This document shows positions 48,959 through 57,069 of a DNA stretch of 59,461 nucleotides, piece after piece (within the stretch, counting starts at the first letter, position 1; every line of letters begins with the position of its first letter). Made by a program: the position numbers and the translations under genes. The stretch covers positions 1 through 59,461 of the forward strand of contig JAFSLL010000201.1 of assembly GCA_017448455.1 (NCBI GenBank). Direction: 5' to 3'. Source of the DNA: Oscillospiraceae bacterium (lineage in GTDB: Bacteria; Bacillota; Clostridia; Oscillospirales; Oscillospiraceae). The notes beneath the pieces were generated by a model. The model saw nothing but the letters and a program-made list of their open reading frames with translations, ran no database searches and was not told the origin of the DNA.

Positions 48959-51124
48959 ATGGATAAACTCATACAGAAGATCACCGGCATTGCCGTCGGA
49001 ACCGTTCTGGCTGTCAGCCTGAGCGGCAAGGCCTACGCGGAGAACGCGGAGCAGCCGGTCCTGCCCGATAACCCGCCCGAGATCATTGAGCAGGCCTCCG
49101 CAGAAGAAGCTGCCGCAGAAGTCGTTGTTGAAGAGAAGTCCGCACCCGCGCCTGCTGCAGCAGAGCCTGCCGTTGAACCGGCGGCGGTGCCCGCCGTGGG
49201 AGAGGCAGCAGCCCCGGTCCTGACTTCCGTGCAGCAGGACGTGCCTGTGACAGAGGAAGCAAGCTCGACCTCTGCAGAAGAGGCGGTTACGGAAGTCGCA
49301 CCTTCTGAAGAAACGGATGTGTCTGAAACGGCCGACGCCGCAGATGAAGAGCCGGCTCCGGAAGAGGTGACCGAAGACCCCGCTTCCGGGCAAGAGGAGA
49401 CTGAGGAAGGAAACCGCGCAGCAGATGCTCTGCCCCCTGATTCCGCTCCTGCCGCAGAAACGCCAGCGGAGGAGAGCCCCGCGGAAGAAGAAATCAGGGA
49501 TACGCTCTCCGGCGCGGAGGAGACAGCAGTAAATCGCGCACTTGCCGATTCCGTCCCGGCAGACGGTACCGTTCCCGCTGACTCAGCAGACGCCACGTCC
49601 GGCAGCATCCAGTTTGACGGTGCCACCATCGGCGGGACGGAAGTCAACTGGGATAACTGGGCTGATAACCAAGGCTGGCGATATGAGAGTGAACGGCTCA
49701 CCATCGTCAATTGCCAGGGCTATGAAGCCATTCCTTCCCCATCTTTGGATACCGGGGATGAGAGCATCACGATCGTCGCCGCCGGAACAAACCATCTCAC
49801 CAGCATCCGTTCCAATGCCGATGTCAATATCATCGGAACCGGCATCCTGCTGGTGGATGAGGTCGAACTGGGAGAAAACGGCAAGGTCAACCTGCTGCCG
49901 AACAGCGATCTCTATAAAGAAGGCGGCGTCGCCGTGTTCCTGAAGCAGGAAGACGGCAGCTACCTGCTGGTCAACGGCAGTGTTCCCGGCATTCTGGACG
50001 AGGCCTGCTCTGTGCCGGACGGCGTCAAACTGGTAATCCCGGAGGGCTCCACCCTGCAGCTGGAAACCCTGGTACAGGAGACCGATTTGCATTCCTACGA
50101 CTCGACGATATATTCCGGTCAGAATGCGCCGAGTGTCCGGGACCTGGAAAACAAAGACTATGATGATTCATACGGCCGCCTGTACGTTCCCGAGAATTCC
50201 ACGCTGGAGGTTCAGAAAGGCGCTGTCATCAAAATGCACTCCGTAGACCTGGGAACGGACACGGAAACCGGAAAACACAGCGTTGTTGCACCACGCCTGC
50301 CAGTTTACGGCACACTGGTGGTCGACGGAACCATCAGTGGCGGCCTTACGGAGTTTTATCCCGGCTCCGTGCTCCAAACCGGTTCCGCTTCCGTGGATTA
50401 CGACGCAATCCTCGAAGCCCTCAAATCCCAGACCGGCTGGGAGATCCTCGATGGGGATCCCGTTATGATTACCAGCGCTTCTGCGGATGGAAACACCGGT
50501 GACGATGTCGACTACACCGTGGCAGAGTCCGACCCGGTCGAACTCCCCCTCGGACTTGATGCCCTGGCAGGTTGTGTGCATATCCTGCTGCCGCAGGCGC
50601 ATTCCTCTTCCGCCGGCACCGGCACTGGGATCGTCTCGGGTGAAAGCTCCGGAACCGTCAATGGCGGGACCCCGGTTACCATTCTGTCCGGAGCCGAAGA
50701 GCCCGAACCGCCGGTGGAGCCCACACCACCGCCGGTCATCACACCGATCGCCAGTGTTCAGCTGCTGCGGGTCGAGGTGATCCACGTGAAGGATCAGCAT
50801 TATGAGCTACGGGTCTATCTCGGCAACACCCGCCTGCGGAGTCTCTCCGGCATGTCGGTGCAGGCTCAGATGGACTTTGAGATTCCGGAGGATTGGGAAA
50901 TCGACGCCATCTATGTGGTCTTCCGCAATGCCGACGGCAGTCTGACCGTTTTCAAAGCCGTCTATGATCCCATCGCCCACACGCTGACCTTCCGGAGCAC
51001 CACGCTCGGAGATTTTGTTGTGGTCAACATGGCCGACTTCGACGGGGAACCCTTCAGCGAGGAATTCTACGCTGCCCTGAACGCGCTGGCGGAGGTCGCG
51101 GCCCTTGGAGGCAGCTCGGTATAA
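48959..51124 (+). CDS. Large secreted beta-rich surface protein
   Basis: A 721-residue exported protein. The signal peptide is residues 1-27 (ending GKAYA-E). Residues 30-215 are low-complexity, very acidic Ala/Glu/Pro/Thr sequence, like a wall-spanning stalk. Residues 220-500 have repeating short beta blocks (ITIVAAGTNHLTSI, VNIIGTGILLVDEV, GTLVVDGTISGG) that suggest a beta-helix, as in some carbohydrate-binding surface proteins. A second Ser/Gly/Pro linker and a compact C-terminal domain (about 590-721) follow. There is no LPXTG or membrane anchor, so it is probably secreted or non-covalently attached. The TIR gene follows after 27 bases, so the pair is co-transcribed. Confidence 0.7.
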   Translation: MDKLIQKITGIAVGTVLAVSLSGKAYAENAEQPVLPDNPPEIIEQASAEEAAAEVVVEEKSAPAPAAAEPAVEPAAVPAVGEAAAPVLTSVQQDVPVTEEASSTSAEEAVTEVAPSEETDVSETADAADEEPAPEEVTEDPASGQEETEEGNRAADALPPDSAPAAETPAEESPAEEEIRDTLSGAEETAVNRALADSVPADGTVPADSADATSGSIQFDGATIGGTEVNWDNWADNQGWRYESERLTIVNCQGYEAIPSPSLDTGDESITIVAAGTNHLTSIRSNADVNIIGTGILLVDEVELGENGKVNLLPNSDLYKEGGVAVFLKQEDGSYLLVNGSVPGILDEACSVPDGVKLVIPEGSTLQLETLVQETDLHSYDSTIYSGQNAPSVRDLENKDYDDSYGRLYVPENSTLEVQKGAVIKMHSVDLGTDTETGKHSVVAPRLPVYGTLVVDGTISGGLTEFYPGSVLQTGSASVDYDAILEALKSQTGWEILDGDPVMITSASADGNTGDDVDYTVAESDPVELPLGLDALAGCVHILLPQAHSSSAGTGTGIVSGESSGTVNGGTPVTILSGAEEPEPPVEPTPPPVITPIASVQLLRVEVIHVKDQHYELRVYLGNTRLRSLSGMSVQAQMDFEIPEDWEIDAIYVVFRNADGSLTVFKAVYDPIAHTLTFRSTTLGDFVVVNMADFDGEPFSEEFYAALNALAEVAALGGSSV

Positions 51125-51136
51125 TGTCTTTGATGG

Positions 51137-51151
51137 GAGGAGGCTCTCCTC
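51137..51151 (+). promoter_or_regulatory. Hairpin hiding the TIR gene ribosome site
   Basis: GAGGAG, GCT loop, CTCCTC: a perfect six-pair stem whose left arm is the Shine-Dalgarno sequence and whose right arm ends one base before the GTG start. Translation would need the hairpin to open, for example by ribosomes arriving from the upstream gene, which ends at 51124. Confidence 0.55.
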
Positions 51152-53278
51152 GTGGCTAGCGATTATGATGTGTTTTTCAGCTACCGTCACCGGCCGCTGG
51201 ACAACGAAATAACCCAGTGCGCTTTCAATATGCTGGAAAACTACCGTCTTCCGCAGGCCCTGCGGAAGGCGGGATATGAGAATATCCGCCGCGCTTTTCG
51301 CGACACGGAGGAGCTCCCGGTCAGCCGTATCCTGACTGAAACGATTGACCGGGCTCTCCGCTCCGCCCGCTGCCTCGTGGTTGTCTGTTCGGAGGACACG
51401 CCCAGTTCCGAATGGATTGACCGCGAGGTCTCCATCTTTATTGAGCTGGGGCGCGCAGACCATATCTACCCGCTCCTGATCAGCGGAGACCCGGACCATT
51501 CCTTTCCGCCTTCCCTGAAGCTGGTGCCCGACATCGCGGAGCGGATCATGGATGTGCGGGTTCCCGGCAATGACCGGAAGAAAATGACCGCCCTGCTGGA
51601 ACCTGCTCTGCTCAAGGTGATCTCCGGTGTCTCCGGCTGTCCGGAGCAGGAGCTGCGGCGCGAACACGATCTTCGGCGAAATCGCCGTCTTGCCTGGCGC
51701 ACCACCGTGATTGCCGCCGTTTTCCTTGCCGTTGCGGGTGTCTCGCTGCTGTTGATGCAGCAGGCGCAGCGTTACCGTGACAATGCGCAGGTCCGGCAGC
51801 AGGCCTCCCTGCGCATTCTGAGCGAGCTGACTTATACGCTGCCGAACCGGCTGTCGGATGTGCCTGGCGCCTGGTCAAGGATCAGGGACGTTCTGTACCG
51901 TAATACGGAGGACATCAATACCCTGCTGCTGCTGTCCCCGCAGAACGAGGCCGCATCTTTTGAAGTGGCGGCAAATTATGAAAAGCTGGCGACCGCGGAA
52001 AACGCGCTCGGGGAACCGGAAGCCGCTCTTGCCTCGGAAGCGCTGGCCCTTGACACCTTCCATACCCTCGCGGAAGCGGATTATCCAGGAGCGGAAGAGG
52101 CGCTGGCTTCTGCCTACAACAACCGCGGACGATTTCTGTTTGATGCCGGCCATTATGCGGATGCCTCTGCCGATTTCGAAGAAGCTTTGCACCGTCTGCG
52201 GAGCCTGCCCGATCCGGATCCGCTGACCCTCGCCCGCACAGAGATGCAGGCGGGAAACGGGTGCTTCAGCACCGGGGCATACGACGCCGCCGAAGCACAT
52301 TATGAGGAAAGTCTCTCGCTGCTTGTCCACACGCCGGACAGTCCTCAGCGCACCACCAGTCTGGTTTCCACAGAATATAATTACGGTCTGCTGCTTTACT
52401 CGCTCGGTCGGTATGATAAAGCCATCGAATATCTCTCCGACGCCGACCGTCTGTATGATGCGTATCTTCCTCCAATATTTTATCAGGAAGAGACCGGTCT
52501 TTGGGAGAACCTGACAAACCGTGAGGATCGTCGGATGCATGTTCGCGTTCTGGATCTTCTCGGCAGCTGTCTGCTCAACCGGGATCAGCCGGAAGCATCC
52601 CTGGTCAGTTACCTGAAAGCCCTCTCCCTCGCGGAAGCGTTGGCACAACATTCAGATAACCTGGATGATCTGCGCGCATTGGCAGCTCTGCATCAAAACT
52701 GCGGTAATCTGCTGAGCCTTACAGGGGATCGCGGAGAGCTGTCCCATAATCAATACGCGCTGGCGTCCGAGCAGTATTATGCCATCTGGGAGAAGACGGG
52801 CAGTGCATCGGACGCAGTCAATTACGCGGTCTCCCTTCGGCACAGCGCCGAGCTCGCCTTCTATGCTGGGGAACTGGAGCAGGCAAGAACCCTGGATGAA
52901 GCCGGTCTCGCTGTTTACGGTGCCGTCTGTGCGGAGCTCGGAAACTATCATCTCTCCTATTACCTCGCCTGGCTCTCCTATTATGACCTGATTCATCTGC
53001 GCGATCCGGCCGCAGCGCTGGAAGCAGCCGAAAATGCGCTGGCTCTGGATCCCGAACAGCTTCAGACAAAGCTGACGCTCGCCTACGCCTGTCTGTACAG
53101 CGGCAATAATGACGCTGCCGACGCACTGTTTTCGGAGCTTCTCTCGCTGGGAAGCGGTCTCGGCAGTTTTATCCGTGCCGATCTGGACGCGCAGCGGCAG
53201 GCAGGCCTGTATTCTGAGCACATTGATGCGGTATATGAGATGCTGGATGCGCTTCCCGAGATTCCGGAAGCTGCATAG
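51152..53278 (+). CDS. TIR-transmembrane-TPR protein
   Basis: A 708-residue protein. Residues 4-130 are a TIR domain: YDVFFSYRH (box 1), RSARCLVVVCSEDTPSSEWIDREV (box 2/alpha-C) with Glu92 in the place of the NADase glutamate. A hydrophobic helix lies at 184-202, and roughly the last 480 residues are TPR-like helical repeats (for example LASAYNNRGRFLFDAGHYADASADFEEAL). Depending on topology, TIR is inside and TPRs outside. Bacterial TIR domains often consume NAD+ or make cyclic ADP-ribose signals in immune systems. GTG 51152 follows GGAGGAGG. Confidence 0.82.
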   Translation: MASDYDVFFSYRHRPLDNEITQCAFNMLENYRLPQALRKAGYENIRRAFRDTEELPVSRILTETIDRALRSARCLVVVCSEDTPSSEWIDREVSIFIELGRADHIYPLLISGDPDHSFPPSLKLVPDIAERIMDVRVPGNDRKKMTALLEPALLKVISGVSGCPEQELRREHDLRRNRRLAWRTTVIAAVFLAVAGVSLLLMQQAQRYRDNAQVRQQASLRILSELTYTLPNRLSDVPGAWSRIRDVLYRNTEDINTLLLLSPQNEAASFEVAANYEKLATAENALGEPEAALASEALALDTFHTLAEADYPGAEEALASAYNNRGRFLFDAGHYADASADFEEALHRLRSLPDPDPLTLARTEMQAGNGCFSTGAYDAAEAHYEESLSLLVHTPDSPQRTTSLVSTEYNYGLLLYSLGRYDKAIEYLSDADRLYDAYLPPIFYQEETGLWENLTNREDRRMHVRVLDLLGSCLLNRDQPEASLVSYLKALSLAEALAQHSDNLDDLRALAALHQNCGNLLSLTGDRGELSHNQYALASEQYYAIWEKTGSASDAVNYAVSLRHSAELAFYAGELEQARTLDEAGLAVYGAVCAELGNYHLSYYLAWLSYYDLIHLRDPAAALEAAENALALDPEQLQTKLTLAYACLYSGNNDAADALFSELLSLGSGLGSFIRADLDAQRQAGLYSEHIDAVYEMLDALPEIPEAA

Positions 53279-53302
53279 CTCATATTTTTCAAAAAGTTTT
53301 TG

Positions 53303-53331
53303 TTTTTTTCCGGCACTATATTCGTTATAAT
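53303..53331 (+). promoter_or_regulatory. Promoter of mgtE
   Basis: TATAAT (53326-53331) with a T-rich -35 (TTTTTT at 53303-53308) at 17 bases. The -35 match is poor, so this rests mainly on the -10. Confidence 0.45.
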
Positions 53332-53337
53332 AGAAGA

Positions 53338-53546
53338 GATCCGGACTTCCGTCCGGAAATACAGATGACTGAAAAGGGGGAAGCATCATGGACAGCGGAA
53401 GTAGTACCGGCACAGCTGCCGGTCGAAGTAGCAGACAGGGCACACCGCATGTCTGTGCTGCCCTGTTTCTGACCTGACTCCTGCCGGCGTGCTGCGCCGT
53501 ACTTTTCCCGCTCCGATGAAGTTTTCGTTTCAAAGGAGGAGGAACC
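53338..53546 (+). promoter_or_regulatory. Structured 5' leader of mgtE
   Basis: About 209 bases with several stems: TCCGGAC/GTCCGGA (53340-53357), CCGGCA/TGCCGG (within 53408-53422) and ACAGGGCA/TGCCCTGT further on. It contains a 29-codon ORF. I see no M-box core and no Rho-independent terminator, so this would be a different sort of control or a mere long leader. Confidence 0.4.
53388..53477 (+). CDS. Possible leader peptide upstream of mgtE
   Basis: A 29-codon ORF with GGGGG 8 bases before ATG; the product is Ser/Gly/Thr-rich, starts MDSGSSTGTAAGRSS and ends CAALFLT. Part of the coding stretch forms leader hairpins. It has no recognisable domain, and it may act by its translation rather than its product. 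The mgtL peptide of enterobacteria is the precedent, but that one is proline-rich and unrelated in sequence. Confidence 0.35.
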   Translation: MDSGSSTGTAAGRSSRQGTPHVCAALFLT

Positions 53547-54923
53547 ATGGCAGAGCACAACATCACGGTAGAACGCACTTTGAAAGTGCTCCTGGAGGAG
53601 AAGAAGTATCCCACCCTGAAGGATATTCTGATCACCATGAACCCGGCGGACATCGCGGCGGTCTTCGAAGAACTCGGAGACGAGCGGATTCCGCTGCTGT
53701 TCCGCCTGCTCCCGAAGGAGCTGGCGGCGGAAAGCTTTGTGGAGATGGAACCGGAGCAGCAGGAGCTGCTGATCCGGGGCTTCTCCGACGCCGAGCTCCA
53801 CGAGGTTCTGGAGGAGCTCTACGTGGACGACGCGGTGGACATCGTGGAAGAGATGCCCGCCAACGTGGTCAAGCGGATCCTCGCGCAGGCGGATCCGCAG
53901 ATGCGCAAGGACATCAACGACATCCTGCGCTATCCCGAAAACTCCGCGGGCTCCATGATGACCACGGAGTATGTATCGCTGCGCCCGAGCATGACGGTTT
54001 CCGAGGCCATCACCCGCATCCGCCGGACCGGCGTCGACAAGGAGACCATCTACACCTGCTATGTGACGGAGGGCCGCAAGCTGCTCGGCTTCCTCACGGT
54101 GAAGGACCTGCTGCTGACCCTGGATGACGACGAGCGCATCGAGGACATCATGGACACCAACGTCATCTCCGTCAGCACGCTGACCGACCAGGAAGAAGTC
54201 GCGCAGATGCTGTCCAAGTACAACTTCCTCGCGCTTCCCGTGGTCGACAGCGATCAGCGCATGGTCGGCATCATCACCTTCGACGACGCGATGGACGTCA
54301 TGGTTGACGAGGCTACGGAAGACATCGAACTCATGGCCGGTATTACGCCATCGGACAAGACCTATCTGCGGTCCAGTCCGTTGGATCTGTTCAAACACCG
54401 GATTCCCTGGCTGATGCTCCTGATGGTCTCCGCCACCTTCACCGGCATGATCATCACCAGCTTTGAAAGCGCCCTTGCCGCGCAGGTCACGCTGACCGCC
54501 TTCATCCCCATGCTGATGGATACGGGCGGCAACTCCGGCTCCCAGTCCTCCGTGACCATCATCCGCGCGCTGTCCCTCGGGGAACTGGAGTTCGCGGATC
54601 TGCCCCGGGTCGTCTGGAAGGAGATCCAGGCTGCCGTTCTCTGCGGTCTTGCCCTCTCCCTCGCCTGCTTTGTGAAGATCATGCTGGTCGACCGGCTCTT
54701 TCTCGGCAACAGCGACGTGAGCATTCTGGTCTCCGCTGTTGTCTGCCTCACCATGGCCATGACGGTTCTGATCGCCAAGGTCATCGGCTGCACGCTGCCC
54801 ATGTGCGCGCGCAGGCTCGGTCTTGACCCCGCGGTCATGGCGAGTCCCTTTATTACGACCATTGTCGACGCGTTGTCCCTGCTGGTCTATTTCGGCATCG
54901 CGAGCGCCCTGCTCTTCTCGTAA
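53547..54923 (+). CDS. mgtE: Magnesium transporter MgtE
   Basis: A 458-residue Mg2+ channel. The N domain (residues 10-130) has the MgtE helical solenoid (LLEEKKYPTLKDILITMNPADIAAVFEEL); two CBS domains follow (about 135-260, with MMTTEYVSLRP), acting as the Mg sensor. Five transmembrane helices occupy the rest (about 285-455), with LMDTGGNSGSQSSVTIIRAL, the conserved Mg-pore motif. GGAGGAGG lies upstream of ATG 53547. It has a long structured leader and ends at a terminator. Confidence 0.96.
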   Translation: MAEHNITVERTLKVLLEEKKYPTLKDILITMNPADIAAVFEELGDERIPLLFRLLPKELAAESFVEMEPEQQELLIRGFSDAELHEVLEELYVDDAVDIVEEMPANVVKRILAQADPQMRKDINDILRYPENSAGSMMTTEYVSLRPSMTVSEAITRIRRTGVDKETIYTCYVTEGRKLLGFLTVKDLLLTLDDDERIEDIMDTNVISVSTLTDQEEVAQMLSKYNFLALPVVDSDQRMVGIITFDDAMDVMVDEATEDIELMAGITPSDKTYLRSSPLDLFKHRIPWLMLLMVSATFTGMIITSFESALAAQVTLTAFIPMLMDTGGNSGSQSSVTIIRALSLGELEFADLPRVVWKEIQAAVLCGLALSLACFVKIMLVDRLFLGNSDVSILVSAVVCLTMAMTVLIAKVIGCTLPMCARRLGLDPAVMASPFITTIVDALSLLVYFGIASALLFS

Positions 54924-54936
54924 GTCTCCAGATAAA

Positions 54937-54976
54937 ACGCAGCCCCGTGCGGTTTCGTCGTTCCGCACGGGGCTGC
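54937..54976. terminator. Bidirectional terminator between mgtE and the YhhN-type gene
   Basis: A perfect 15-base-pair stem, CGCAGCCCCGTGCGG with CCGCACGGGGCTGCG, 10-base loop, then CTTGTTTTCTTT. Confidence 0.93.
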
Positions 54977-54993
54977 GCTTGTTTTCTTTGATT

Positions 54994-55653
54994 CTATATG
55001 GACGCCGCTATCAGAAGCTGCGCAAGATAGTAGCTGGTAAGAGCCGCGATGTCTGCCGCCTTTGTATTCTCATCCCCAAAGTTGAGGGACAGCATCACAT
55101 TGTCCGAGAGCAGGAACAGCAGTCCGCCCAGCGCCATCACAAACTGCTTCCCGCCCGCGTTCAGCGCGCTTGAGAGGGCGGCAGCAGCCATCATCGCCAC
55201 AATCCCGATGTAGCAGTGACAGGCGCTCTGCAGGCTGCCCGCCTGAAACCGCTGCGTTTTCAGATAGACCAGGGAGGACGCGAGAAAGACCGCAAACAGG
55301 ATCAGTGTCGGCACAAAGCGGGCATGCCGCACGCAGGCAGCCAGGATATACAGCCCGTGACCGACGGAAAAAGCCAGTCCGCCCAGGGCAAAAAAGCGGC
55401 GAGGCTGTTCGGGCCGGAGAGATTGCAGCACCAGCAGCTCATCACCCAACAGGCCGCAGCCGAGGCCAACACAGACCAGCACCGCGTACCGGCTCCCATT
55501 CGCTAAATGCAGCCCGATCAGCAGGAAGCACAGCCCGGCAAACAGTTTGTAGAAAAACGCGGTCCGGTAGTTCCGCTTTTCACACGCGCCCAGATACAGA
55601 ACCATCCAGGCAAAGCAGGTTGCGGCCATAATCAGGGGCGGCACAATGCGCAC
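54994..55653 (-). CDS. YhhN family membrane protein (lysoplasmalogenase-like)
   Basis: A 219-residue, seven- to eight-helix membrane protein. Family positions GLLGDELLVL and ALGGLLFLLSDNVML, each with an Asp in the membrane, match the YhhN family, whose animal members (TMEM86) hydrolyse lysoplasmalogens. Its activity in Clostridia, many of which make plasmalogens, is plausible but unproven. It follows the GIY-YIG gene by only 3 bases. Confidence 0.8.
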   Translation of the reverse strand: MRIVPPLIMAATCFAWMVLYLGACEKRNYRTAFFYKLFAGLCFLLIGLHLANGSRYAVLVCVGLGCGLLGDELLVLQSLRPEQPRRFFALGGLAFSVGHGLYILAACVRHARFVPTLILFAVFLASSLVYLKTQRFQAGSLQSACHCYIGIVAMMAAAALSSALNAGGKQFVMALGGLLFLLSDNVMLSLNFGDENTKAADIAALTSYYLAQLLIAASI

Positions 55654-55656
55654 GGA

Positions 55657-55923
55657 TCATCCCTCCTTTTCGGTAAATCCTTCCACCAGTTCCAGTTTCT
55701 CTTCCCGACTGAGCCGCTTCAGATGCCACTCCCGGCTCAGCGCTTCCCTTCTGTCTTCGAACACTTCCCAATATACCAGTTTTGCGGGAAGTCTGCTGCG
55801 GGTATATTTGGCCCCCTGTCCGGCATTGTGCGTCCGGACGCGGTGCTCCAGATCCGTGGTCCAGCCGCAGTAGAGGCTGTCGTCCGCGCAGCGGAGAAGA
55901 TAGACGTAGTTCTTCTCTGTCAT
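55657..55923 (-). CDS. GIY-YIG nuclease family protein (UPF0213)
   Basis: An 88-residue single-domain GIY-YIG protein: YVYLLRCADDSLYCGWT takes the GIY...YIG place (YVY and YCG), then the catalytic-type RVRTHNAGQGAKYTRSR Arg and the WEVFEDRREALSREW Glu. This is the small UPF0213/YhbQ group, putative structure-specific nucleases. ATG 55921-55923 is taken since it starts the conserved block; the frame stays open far upstream but without coding sense. It overlaps the DUF896 gene by 4 bases. Confidence 0.9.
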   Translation of the reverse strand: MTEKNYVYLLRCADDSLYCGWTTDLEHRVRTHNAGQGAKYTRSRLPAKLVYWEVFEDRREALSREWHLKRLSREEKLELVEGFTEKEG

Positions 55924-56129
55924 TCTTTCTTCTTTTTCTGTAGTTTCCGTTTTTTCCCGTCCGGGGTGACGATGTAGGTGTTTTCCAGCACCTGTTCCGC
56001 GCCGCGGCGCCATTCGGCAATATACGCTTTCCGAAGGACATCCCGCTCCTGCAGTTCTTCCTCCGTCAGTGCCCGCTCCTTTGCGAGCTTTGCCAGTTCG
56101 TTGATCCGTTCCAGTTTTGTCTGTTCCAT
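55920..56129 (-). CDS. DUF896 family protein
   Basis: A 69-residue helical protein of the DUF896/YnzC family: LERINELAKLAKERALTEEE and ERDVLRKAYIAEWRRGAEQVL followed by VTPDGKKRKLQKKKKE. It is a two-helix bundle, with Lys-rich tail. The family is widespread in Bacillota; the Bacillus member is linked to the SOS response by operon position. It is the first of DUF896-GIY-YIG-YhhN. ATG 56127-56129 follows GGAGGGCAGAT. Confidence 0.88.
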   Translation of the reverse strand: MEQTKLERINELAKLAKERALTEEELQERDVLRKAYIAEWRRGAEQVLENTYIVTPDGKKRKLQKKKKE

Positions 56130-56218
56130 ATCTGCCCTCCGGGAATCCGCCTGTTTCCATTGTACCACGCGTCTTCCCTCCGGGCAAGATGCAGTTGGGG
56201 TTTCCGCCTTTTCTTCTC

Positions 56219-56247
56219 TTTACAATCCCTGCCGTTTGCAGTATGAT
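56219..56247 (+). promoter_or_regulatory. Promoter of the TauE-DMT pair
   Basis: TTTACA (56219-56224), 17-base spacer, TATGAT (56242-56247). Confidence 0.65.
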
Positions 56248-56280
56248 AGCCGCAATCTTCCGAAGAGGAGATGCTTCTCC

Positions 56281-57045
56281 ATGCTCACTTCTCCCAGCCT
56301 TGTGACCTACCTGATCGTCTGTCCGCTCGTGTTCCTCGGCGGCTTTGTCGACGCTGTCGCCGGCGGCGGCGGACTGATCTCCCTCCCGGCTTATATGATC
56401 GCCGGCCTCCCGGTGCATAATGCGATTGCCACCAACAAACTCAGCTCCGCCATGGGCACCTCTGTGGCCACAGCGAAGCTGGCACTGGATCGTTATATCC
56501 CGTGGAAAAAAGCCCTGCCCTGTGTCATCGCCGCGCTGATCGGCTCCGGCATCGGCGCCAGGCTCGCGCTGATGGTGACGGACGCAGTCTTCAAGCGGAT
56601 CATGCTGGTGGTTTTGCCGCTCACGGCCTTTTACATCCTGCGGAAAAAGGACTTTTCCGAAAAGCCCGACCCGCTTCCCTTCTGGCCGACGCTTCTGCTC
56701 TCCGTTTCCATCGCGCTCGTCATCGGGATGTACGACGGCTTTTACGGCCCCGGCACCGGGACCTTCCTGATCCTTCTCCTGACCAGTCTGGCGCACTTCC
56801 CCCTCGGAGAGGCCAACGGCGTCGCCAAGTCTATCAACCTCACCACGAACATCACCTCTCTGACGGTGTATCTTCTGAACGGCAAGGTCATTCTGCTGCT
56901 CGGATTCGTAGCGGGCCTGTGCGGTGTCGCGGGGAACTACATCGGCGTCACCTTTTTTGAGAGCCGCGGCAGCCGGGCGGTCAAGCCCATCATGCTCACC
57001 GTCCTGACCATTTTCTTCATCCGCATTCTGTCCGAAATCCTGTAA
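56281..57045 (+). CDS. TauE/SafE family sulfite or anion exporter-like protein
   Basis: A 254-residue, eight-helix membrane protein of the TauE/SafE family, transporters linked to sulfonates, sulfite or sulfoacetate. The two family repeats are seen: GGFVDAVAGGGGLISLPA in the first half and GMYDGFYGPGTGTFLIL in the second. There is no sulfur gene nearby, so the substrate is open. ATG 56281 follows GAGGAG; an open 101-codon extension runs back through the promoter and is rejected. The DMT permease follows after 24 bases. Confidence 0.88.
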   Translation: MLTSPSLVTYLIVCPLVFLGGFVDAVAGGGGLISLPAYMIAGLPVHNAIATNKLSSAMGTSVATAKLALDRYIPWKKALPCVIAALIGSGIGARLALMVTDAVFKRIMLVVLPLTAFYILRKKDFSEKPDPLPFWPTLLLSVSIALVIGMYDGFYGPGTGTFLILLLTSLAHFPLGEANGVAKSINLTTNITSLTVYLLNGKVILLLGFVAGLCGVAGNYIGVTFFESRGSRAVKPIMLTVLTIFFIRILSEIL

Positions 57046-57069
57046 AGTGCCCGGAGTCTCCTTCTGTCT

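Noticed and set aside
45362-53278. Prophage or transposon origin of the TIR/RyR stretch
   Set aside because: No integrase, transposase, phage genes or flanking repeats are visible, and composition is like the neighbours.
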